Below the pieces are notes generated by a model. It saw nothing but the letters and a program-made list of their open reading frames with translations, searched no databases and was not told where the DNA came from. Below are positions 45,501-55,900 of a DNA stretch of 64,000 bases, piece by piece (positions within the stretch are counted from its first letter, which is position 1; every line of letters starts with the position of its first letter). The stretch is taken from the NCBI RefSeq assembly GCF_026212465.1, contig NC_080050.1, forward strand, positions 1,148,501 through 1,212,500, given 5' to 3'. The position numbers and the translations under genes were made by a program. This DNA comes from Amaranthus tricolor. Lineage: Eukaryota; Streptophyta; Magnoliopsida; Caryophyllales; Amaranthaceae.

Positions 45501-48500
45501 ATTTTCATTTTCGTATAACCCATTGAGGATTCTTCAGGCTTACCCCGGAAAAAAAAAAGAAAAATCTACCTAACCCCACCAAAATACCAAATCTTTTTTA
45601 TTTTTTTTATTTTAGTTTTTTTTTATTTTTTGGCTTAAATTGATATCTATCTTTCAGAAGAGTGAACAGGAAAAACATACCAGCTGGAAAATGTCTGCAT
45701 CTCAAACACATTTATAATCTTTTTGCATTTTCTTAGCTGAACTTCAAGTACAAGTTCTGATCACCTTGGGATTGAAAAATCAAATTTATGTGTTAAATCA
45801 TTCTCACTTTTTTCTTTAATTTATTATGTCTTTTTTTTTGTTTGTTTTATACTTCTATAAACAACAAATTGGTTGTTTTATACTGTGAAGCAGACAAAAT
45901 TGACATATTATGTCTTTTCTGTTTTTTTTTTCTTTTCCTATTATTTCGTTTATTTTGCATCATTTAAGGTTTTAAAACCCGCATAATTTTGAAATGATGC
46001 AAAATAAACGAGACTAATAAATATCATTAAAAAATAATATTAAATTATTATCATGTAATTGTCCTTGTATGTATGGTTGGTTGTGAACATTATTTTTGTC
46101 CATTTGGTGTATGGTGGAAGATCTTTTTTTTTTGTTGAGAAAACTTGGGAAAATGATGAATTCAGCTATTGTTGAGCTATTTTGAGCAAAATTTCTATTT
46201 TGAAACCACAAATCAAGATAAAAGATTTTATCATTTTAAAAAATAAATAAATAAATAAATAAATTAAAGATTTAAAGGGTGCCTTGAGATGGATGGGTAT
46301 TTGGGGGATTTGGGACCATTTTGTTTTGTCTTTCTAAGGAAGGGGACTCTAAAGTCAAATAATGGGATGGCATGCCATACCTTTCATACCTTTCTCTTCT
46401 TATATTGGAGGGTTTTCTTTCATTTCATATATTCAATTATTATGTCTACTAATAATAAAATTATTTCTTGAATAATAAACTTATTTCTTTCATTTTGAAA
46501 TACTTGTATTTGATAGTGATATTTTTGATTGTGATATGTTATATGGGAAAATATCTCTATCAGTAGTAATTTGCGGTTAGTAGGAATCAATTTTCCTACA
46601 AAACAAATAGTATTTGACATAAATGTTTTGAATCTAAACTAGTGAACCCAATTAAATAGTATTTGACATAAATATTTTGAACTATTGAACCCAATTAATT
46701 TCATCTATTTCTTTTTAATTTTATTATTAAACTTATTTTCTCGTTTTATTTGATCATTTGTTTCTTCATTCACTTGTATTTTGTATTTTTAAATACAAAT
46801 AATATTTACACTATGAGAAAGGCGAGCAATTTTGTGGGGACAAAGGGAGTAGTCATTTCTCTCCCTTTTTTTATTTGAGTTATAGGTAGGTTGAGAGAAG
46901 GGGAAAGAATGACTAGATGAGAATCGAATTTAGTGTCTATTTTGAAAATTGGTATCTATTTTTTAACTGAGATAAAATTCGACTTTCAATTAATTGTCTC
47001 TTTGAATTTAATTTTATTACATAAATTAAAGAAAATTGTTTTAAATATAATGTAGCAAATTTGAAGAATAGAGGGAATATTGATTTTAGAAACCTATAAG
47101 TTTAATTGTTCTTAGCTATGAATATTTCAAATTGGCAAGATCATATATTTGCACCATATAAATTAAATATATGAGAGTTTTTTTGAGTTATATGATGTAA
47201 ATTAAAAGGAATTAAAATAATATTTTTTTTATGCTAAATTTATGTGAATATACATATTCAATATGATAGAAGGAGAATTGTTTGATTTATACTAATAAAA
47301 ATTATGTAATTAAAGATATATATTTACATGTGTTTAGGATTAAATATATGTTATGTATACTAATTTATGATTATATATATGTTATGTAAACTAATTTATG
47401 ATTTAGAGTAATTAAAGCTTTTAGTATCATGGTAGGACACAAAGGAAGTGGAGTGAAAATGGGGAACTTGGGGAGCTGACTAGGCCTATGACCACAACCT
47501 AGGTACTCTACCCTAAGGGAAGATCATGCTTTAGCCCTTTACACTTTTATTAGCCTTAGTTACTATGCCCTTCAGCATATGCAAAATGATCTATAATATC
47601 GCGATCTAAAAATATATTTTTATACTTATTTTATTTATTTTATACAAGAATAACTAAGTAAAAAAAATATCACATATATCATTAGTTTTTTTTAATATCT
47701 GTGAACTAATACGAAATTAGAAGTTAATAATTTTTGCTATACTATCTCTTTTTCAAAATCTATTGTCTAGTTGGATAGTAAGTTTAATCGGATCTATAAG
47801 ATCAATTGGCATTGGAGCTCTAAAATTTACGAGATGACCTTGTTACTTTGTCTTACGGGTTTTGCTATAGTTTTTTAATTAGTTTGTCTTATTGGTTCTG
47901 CTACATTTTTATTATTGACTATGACTCATATTCTTTAATTTTCATCATCTACACTGAGTATATATTTAAACTTATCTTTTCATTTGATCTATATTTCTCT
48001 TAATTCTCCTGAAAAACATTCCTTTCTTCTCTATTTTAGTTATTTTGCTATATATATATATTTTTGACATGTTTGATATTTTGTAAAACTTTTTTATAAT
48101 TATGTTTTTTACAACTTTTTTATGATTGGCAATGCATGTTTAGATCCTTCCCGGCTTTATTATATCAAATTATTTTTTTCCTCTCTCACATATTACTAAC
48201 ATTTAACAAAACTCAAAAAAATTAAATAATTATAGTATATTTATTATACTCTCGGAATTTACAAGTGAGACAAAGGGACAAAGTAGAATGCATGTGGTAT
48301 TTAAAATTAATCAGTTGTGGCATTAATATTTAAATTAATACCCACATGCAAGCTGATGTAGGTTTATTAATTTAGGGTTAATATTACCTCTTACAAGTTA
48401 CAATCATCTAAGGCTGCTATACAACTTGGGGTACATCTATTACCTACCACTCCATCTTTAATTTTTACAATTTTAATTTTTTAAGCCTGGTTTAATTGTT

Positions 48501-48769
48501 AATATTCATTAGCCATAATGAGAATTATTTGTAGTGAATTTTTTTTTAAATGTATTATTTTATTTCCATTGCGATGAAATTTTGAACATGTAAAAATTTT
48601 TGTTCAAAATAATTTATCATCTAATACTATATTTTCAAATGACAATTCATTAGAATGAATTTAGTGAATAAAATGAGTTGATTGAAGTAGATTAAGTATG
48701 CAAATAAATTTATCAAAAGAATTTCCTACTAAAATTACACTAACTTTTTATTATCTTCTATAACATTTA
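45501..48769. other. AT-rich intergenic, no recognised gene
   Basis: No coding exon was recognised. An (AAAT)n microsatellite lies near 46238-46264. A less AT-rich patch at about 47430-47590 (GGGAACTTGGGGAGCTGACTAG) has no identity I can name. Confidence 0.35.
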
Positions 48770-49322
48770 CGCCCCGTTTGGTACATGGTATTAGAGGGCG
48801 GTAATGGTAATAAAATTAAGTAATGAAAATTTTGGTTGGTTGGATACCTTCAATGGTAATGGATGGTAATAAAATAAGGTAATGAAATTACCAAAAAGGG
48901 CCATTTTCATTACCATCAAACAACATGGTATTAGGCGGTAATGGTAATGAAGTATTACTGTGGTAATAAAATAAGGTAATGTTGTTTCGAGCTGAAGAAA
49001 AAAAATAATGAAGAAAAAAAGGTAATGTATGTAATTATCCAAAAAAATATTATTACTAAAAAAAGAATCATTAGATAGAATAATTTAGATACAATAATGT
49101 TTTTAGATACAAATATACAATCATGAAACTAGGAGTCATTACCATTTTTTATTACTAACAACCAAATACAATCAATGGAATATTATCTTCCATTACCATT
49201 CTTTAGTCATGCATACCAAACAAAAGAATCTTCATTACCAATTCTCATATCCATTCCTTCATTACTATTGCCATTACAACATTTCATTCCTATTATTTCA
49301 TTACCATCAACCAAATGGGCCG
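48770..49322. mobile_element. PIF/Harbinger-type MITE with TTA duplication
   Basis: The 553-bp element begins CGCCCCGTTTGGT and ends ACCAAATGGGCCG, as imperfect inverted termini. TTA lies directly on each side (48767-48769 and 49323-49325), as for Tourist/PIF-Harbinger elements. The interior is rich in GGTAATGGTAATGA and its complement. No transposase is encoded. Confidence 0.7.
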
Positions 49323-49354
49323 TTAATATCAACAATACAAACAAGAAAATCGTG

Positions 49355-49890
49355 TATAAGTGTTTCATCGTGAGACAAGTCTATATTTATCCCAAGTTCA
49401 AAAATAAATGTTTTAAATACCAAAATAAATATTTTAATTAATTTAATTGGACTATTTAGCTCAATTTAAGATTATCTCATAGTAAGACCGCTTAAAATAA
49501 GAATTTGTGTTTATGTAATGGACTATTTAGTTCTACTAAAATCATCTACAATTGTAATGAATATGGTAAAATTGAGTCTACTCAAGTAACTAAAAGGATC
49601 CCGATTCCCAAACATCAATATGCAATGGCTCCAAATTGATTCATAAGAAGAAAACTTATTTAGGTCACTATATATATATATATATATATATGATCTGATG
49701 CTCCACTATCTATAATCCATAACCATCAAGGTCATTTAACTAAAAAAACAGCTTGTTTTGTATGAGACTGTCTCACGATGAAACGACTCAAAATTAGAAG
49801 TTCATAAACTAAAAGTTTCTATTATTGGATTATTTAACCCAAATATGAGGCATGTTTCACAATGAGACCGTCTCATATAAAAATTTGTGA
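49355..49890. repeat. GAGACGGTCTC-family ends flanking Copia debris
   Basis: CATCGTGAGACAAGTC (about 49367), TCTCATAGTAAGACCGC (about 49474), GAGACTGTCTCACGATG (about 49766) and CACAATGAGACCGTCTCATATAA (about 49858) are copies of the same palindromic terminus found near 13.96 and 18.27 kb. They bracket an antisense Copia fragment. A (TA)n tract lies at 49670-49691. Confidence 0.45.
49500..49735 (-). pseudogene. Copia pol remnant (protease/integrase start), antisense
   Basis: On the minus strand, LWIIDSGASDHI (about 49725-49690) is the Copia aspartic-protease motif. It is followed closely by LEPLHIDVWESGS (about 49640-49600) and FITIVDDFSRT (about 49570-49530), which match the start of the integrase core. 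The short spacing and several stops show internal deletion and decay. Confidence 0.65.
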
Positions 49891-52800
49891 ACAATCTTAC
49901 CCCAAATCAAAATCTTTAAGCCCATTGCTTATGGGCCTAACTTCATCCAAATTGTCATACTACGTGTCCTAAACTTGAATTGGTGCCCCGTTTGGTCTTT
50001 CTGCCAGAAGCCTATGTATGAGTAATATGAGAGAATTTACTTGGACCAATTTTTTTTTTTTTTTACAAATTATTGTAAAAGGCAGTTTCACTATAAAACA
50101 CTATAAAACACGTCCTTAGTAATTGCTCATTTAAATATGACATGATGATCAAAGTCAAGGTTGACCCTATCAAAAAAATAATTACATAAATTCTTATATG
50201 AGATTTTTACCAAAAAAGATATAATCAGTTTTATTGATTTGTATGAGAAGGGCTCTTATTTTTTATCCCATGCATTGGCGAATTTTAGCCCACAAATTAA
50301 AGGGTCCCAAATAATTCATTAAAAAAAAAAACCAACCATACTTTTAATCACTAACCTCACAATTTTTTTCCATTGTAATAATTGTACTAAATTTTGCTTT
50401 TATATGATGTTCCAAAATTTTTCAATGGGCCAAGCTCTTTTGGGAATCAACAAAGGTTTGTCGCTGATGGGAGGAAGGCTAGAGAATCTTCTATTAAGTC
50501 GGGAAATAAGGAGTTAATATTTCTTTAAGTAATGACAATCAAAACTTCAGAGTGAAAAATTTTCAACCGCTAAGCAAATCTATATAGATTTACATATTTT
50601 ATTTAGCTTTTTATCCGATCCACACATTTTAAATGTTTGGTCTTATTATAAATGAACCAAACAATAAAATAATTAAAAAACAATTTCATATACTTGTTGC
50701 AATTTCTATGGCACGAAGTATGAAGTCTTATTAACACATATAGAAATAGGGACAAGGGAGTGAGGTTAGGATATATTCTTTTTTTAAAGAAAATTCTTTA
50801 ATTTTTTTGCGGTTTTTAATGATTATAGGGTAGATCGAGAAAAGGAAACACTAGATGAATCATACTTAAAACATTTTATAAAAAGCGAAAATTTTCTCCA
50901 ACCAAAAAAAAAAACTCGTTTTAACGTTGAAGAAAGTAGGAAATATTAACCATCAAAATAGAAAATGGTGTGTAAAATACAATGACCCCTCCACAAACAA
51001 CAAATCACATTCAACAACGCACATTAGGCATTCCCTTCGGAAACTTATTTCACAAAAATGGCTTAAAACAAAAGGCAAAAAATACGTTTAATGAAAATTG
51101 TCCTTTTCAATTCCTTTCAAAAAAAATTTTCCTTTTTCAATTTTAATTAATCCCATTTACCCAATTAATAATTAGTTAAATCAAATTAAATCTCTTAATT
51201 ATCCTTTCTATTATTCCTTGATTTTATAGAAGGGTTGAAGAACAAAGAGACAACAAAAGGAGGGATTTTTTTTTGTTGAAACCTAGTTGATTTTCATCAT
51301 GAATTTCTAGATTTTCTTGTAATTGTCGCACTTATATTGGGTGCCTGAGAAATTTAGGTAAACTATTTTTGTTCTTGATTAATTAATTATATTTTTGTCA
51401 TCTAAAATTATTTATTTTGGTTTATGAGGTCGATTATATATTCTTTATGAAATAAAGAAATTATATTTATGGTAATTTCCTTAAATTTGATAAATTCTTT
51501 ATAACCATGATGCAATTTATGCTTTTGACATCTAATTTGTAATTAATATGTTCCTAGCAATGTAAATTTCTAATCAATTTATCAAAAAATATATTGTATA
51601 ATAATGCATGATTTAATGGGTATCATTTTATCTATGAAATTTTAGGTATATTTTATCAAGTATGTGCAATGTGTTAAATCATGTATGACATTCAACTATT
51701 GGAAGCTCAAGTTTATTAGCAATCCATTATTATATGCTTTTAAGTCTTTTGTTAATTTTCCTAAAGGGTGTTATATGAAGAAAGAAATTTGGTAAAAGTT
51801 GCTTGTTTTTTCACGAAATGAAAAGGAAAATGAATCTTAAATATAATGGCAATACGACTCTCCCCATTTATAGAAAGATTAAGTTTTGAATGAACTTATA
51901 TTATGGGAATATGCAACACTCAAAGGGTTTTTTGAAAATAAATCAATTTACTTAATTTTGTGCTTCTATTGGAAAATTATTCGAGTTTCAAACAATTCTT
52001 TTAGTCATGTCTCTTGGGGTATATATAACATATCTTAGCACTTCAACCATCAATTTAAAATTTTGGTTGAATTGGTTTCCTAATATGACATCAAAGCCAA
52101 CGTGTGATAAAAAAGTCACATGTTCGAATCTTGACCACCCTTCAAATTCAAGGGAAATTCTCGCCAAGTATGAAGAGGTTTTATGTTGCATCCACACTTC
52201 TAACATAATGAGCTCTCATGTGAAAGAGCATGTTAAAGCATACATAATATATCATAAGACCTTAACAATCAACGACTTTGGTTTACTTGGTTCGTTAACA
52301 ATGCACTCCTTTTTTATAGTTGGACATATACAACACATTAGATTATGAATTTCAATGCCGCTTAATAAGTGCATGGCCTATCAATAGCGTACTAGCTAGG
52401 GGAACCAGGCCTTGGACATAGTTCAAATAGACTATTTGATTAAACTTTTTTATTAATGTTGAATCGTGTAAAATATAAAATTGAAAAATGGTAGTAGAAT
52501 TGGTTACTCAAACATATAAAGGCTATTATTCAATTCATTTTATATTAGTATTTTGAATTCACCTTTATGAATGTTTAACATATCTTCACCAAGAGATTCT
52601 TCTGTTAGCCAAAACCATAGAGTGGATGAGTATCGGAGTATGTTGAAAATGTTACAAGTTACAACATACGCAATTAACCAAGTTCTCCTATCAGAACCGT
52701 AAGATTGCATATATTCGACCTTCCAAAGACCGATTATAGTGAAGTTACTTGGTCATATTAAAGTAATAAAATGCTTTTGTTGTACATGTTAGCTAGTCAC

Positions 52801-52986
52801 GTTACCGTTGCATTTGAAGTTAGAAAGGTGGCTAATTAAATATAGTATATACTCCCTCTCCCTCTGTCCTTATAAGTTTGTCAACATTTTTATTTTCAAT
52901 TGTTTTTTTTTAACTTTGCAACATTTTCATTTTTGGCAATATATGCTAATTTGAGCATTGTATACATATGTTAAATATGCAGGTGC
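49891..52986. other. Intergenic upstream of PIP5K gene
   Basis: No coding exon is supported. At about 52030-52270 an inverted copy of the dispersed repeat family (CACATGTTCGAATCTTGACC, AGCTCTCATGTGAAAGAGC) is present. Stowaway-like CTCCCTCT termini occur near 52853. The PIP5K promoter should lie at the right edge. Confidence 0.35.
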
Positions 52987-55900
52987 ATGGCCTTGCTTAG
53001 GATACAGCTTTCATTTCCTCGTAGTTTCAAATCAGCAAGAACTACAAACATACATTATCCTAAATCATCCAGTCTTCCTGCTGGTACTATCACTGAATTT
53101 GTCTGGAAAGATTATAATCCCTCACTTTTTAGGTTTTTCACTAACTTTCGTATTTCAGTTGTTATTTATTTAATCACGAATATATTTAACGTTGCAGTCG
53201 TTTAATAAATATGGTAGTGATTTAATAAGATTAAAAAAAATTCATCAAACATTATTGTTCAGTAAAATAGTAATTTAAGTATATAATGTTATAACTTATA
53301 GCATTTTGAAATCAAAATTAGTGTTTCACATATTAAATTCCAACAACATTCTAAGAGCTACTTTGATCTTATAGTAATAATTCACATGACTATTACTCCC
53401 TCTATTCCTAACATTTCACAACAAGTTGCTTTTAGACACTGTTCATCAACTGGTCTTAATTTGTATTTTATTGTTAATTTATAAGTTAAAACATAGTCAA
53501 GTGAGATCTTGTTTGATTTGTCTCAAATCTCAATGCAATAATTATTAATATCAATTGACTTTCACATTTTAACAGTTTTTTATTCAATTATGGACATGTT
53601 CACCATATCAGTTTAATAAATTATTAGTAGATTAATTGTTGTCATTTAGAACGTTAATGGTTATCGGAAATAATAAATTAATTAAATCAAATAAATTAAT
53701 TAAATTAATAATTGATTGGAAATATCCTAAGATTTCAAAAGTTTCTGTTTTGGTATAAGAACAGGTCGCGGCTTGCGAGTTGGCTTGGTCGCGGCCGCGA
53801 TTGTTTTCGCAATGTTCGTTTTTTTTTGGTTTTGTTAGTTATGCTATAACTACCTACGATTAATATGGTTATACTAACTGAATATATTGGGATGTATTGA
53901 TTTATGATCGATTGGTTCGTGAATCGAAGTTGCGGTTCATGAAGTAACATATTACTTTATGAATGGTTGGAAACTCTTCTATAAATATAGAAGGCATGTG
54001 TAAGTTATTTATGACATGAGATTTACATGAGACATACATATAATTTCTGAATTTCTTATCCTCTCTAGCTCTTTAAATAGAGAACTTGCAATCCTCGATT
54101 GTAATTTCCGTTTCTTCTTCAATCTAAGTTTCTCTTACATCGATCTAAGTTTCTTATGCTAAGAATTTAGTGCAAGTCTTTGTATCACAGAACATATTTC
54201 CGGTTTATATTCCCAAGCACTGTAATAGGGAGGAAATTATGTTTTAGGAAAGAGCGCATCTCGCCTAAAATTAATATCAAGTTCACATACAAAATCTTCT
54301 TGTTACTATATTCGATATATGGTGTTCCCGATGATGAAGTTCACATTTGGTGTATGTTAAGCAAAGATTTGAATTTGTCATATATTTTGTAACCTACTAA
54401 GTTTATGTAACTTTATTTTATATGTTTGATTAATAAAATTAAAGTCATATTTACAACATTAATGAGGTTAAGAAAATTTATAAAACATTATTGTTTCTAA
54501 GTTCATAACATAACAATTACTTGTAGTGTTTTAAAATAAATAAAAAAAACTACACATAGTTATTACTCACTCTATCACCAACATTTTGCAAAAATTGCTT
54601 TACATAGGAGTACGTCTTAATTCACATGGCTATTAAAATTAATTATAATAATTTTTTGTTATAAATAATTAAAGATATTAATGATTGAAACAATTGGTTG
54701 GATAATATGAAAAGTAAAATGCAGCAAAATCTCAAAAACATAGGGAATGTCTAACAATTTGTACAACTATTATCCACACTTAATAACTATTTAGATAACT
54801 AACAACTATCTGCCCGTGACAACTATACACCGAAGATGCCCTAATATAAATGTTATGTGTAATTATAGAAACATACAAGATCTTGGAGGTGTAAACTGTG
54901 AGGATTACATGCAAGCAGTATGCAACCATGAAACACTTATGGAATTAACACATCGTGGATGCGGTGGTAAGCCCTTCTATGTGTCTCAAGATGACCGATT
55001 CGTCATTAAAACCTTGCGCAAATCTGAGGCTAAGGTATTCTCATCATTCTTTTGTCGGACGTTTAGTTATTGATATTAAACGATTGTAATGAGACTCAGT
55101 ATTCTCATCATTGTAACGAAACTCTCAATTTTAGTTATGTGTATTAAGGAACCAACTCAACCAAAAACTTAAGCTGATGGTTGAGATCTCATAACAGTAC
55201 TATGTTTTATAATACTCTAACAACCCACACATGAGAGCCCATTGGCCTAGAAGTATGGAAGTGCACAAACATTGAATATTCCATTTTAAATGAGGAGTGG
55301 TTGAGCTGAACTAGTGACCTCTTGTCACAATGACTCTAATACCATGTTAAAGAATTAACTCAACCATAAGATTAAGCAAACTTAAGTTGTTGTTAAGGCT
55401 TCATAATACGTTTTATACACTTTAACTGTGTGTTTTCTTCGTTATTTTCATTTTTGTGATAATTTATGAGATCGAATTTTGTAAAACCTTATGATATCGT
55501 TTTTTAGTAAAATAACTTAAACTTTTATCATCATTCTCACTATCTAATTTTAAAATTTAAACAAGTCGATAAGAGAAAATTGTAATTTTTCTACCTTACA
55601 TTTTATAGGTGTTGATGGACATGCTTCCAAGTTACTATAATCATATTCTAAATAATGAAAACTCTCTCTTGGCCAAGTATTATGGCCTTCATGCTTCAAG
55701 ACCTAGTAATGGTGGTGAAAAGGTAACAAGCTCTACATACCAATTGCTTTCGATAAAGGCCTTGTTGTGAAATTGATCATTTTTGCTCACTTTGTTGGTT
55801 AACTCTGGGTTTTTGGCCAGTTATTTGGTTGAACTACCAATAAAGTAGCTAATGCTATAGTGTTCAAACAAGACAACTAAACCAACCAACGTTAAGGAAC

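Noticed and set aside
47430..47590. Less AT-rich patch considered as a MIRNA or tRNA gene
   Set aside because: No known mature miRNA sequence, convincing hairpin or tRNA cloverleaf with A and B boxes could be seen.
49175..49441. 88-residue plus-strand frame
   Set aside because: It begins inside the PIF/Harbinger MITE and runs past its end; the peptide is low-complexity translation of ATTACC repeats.
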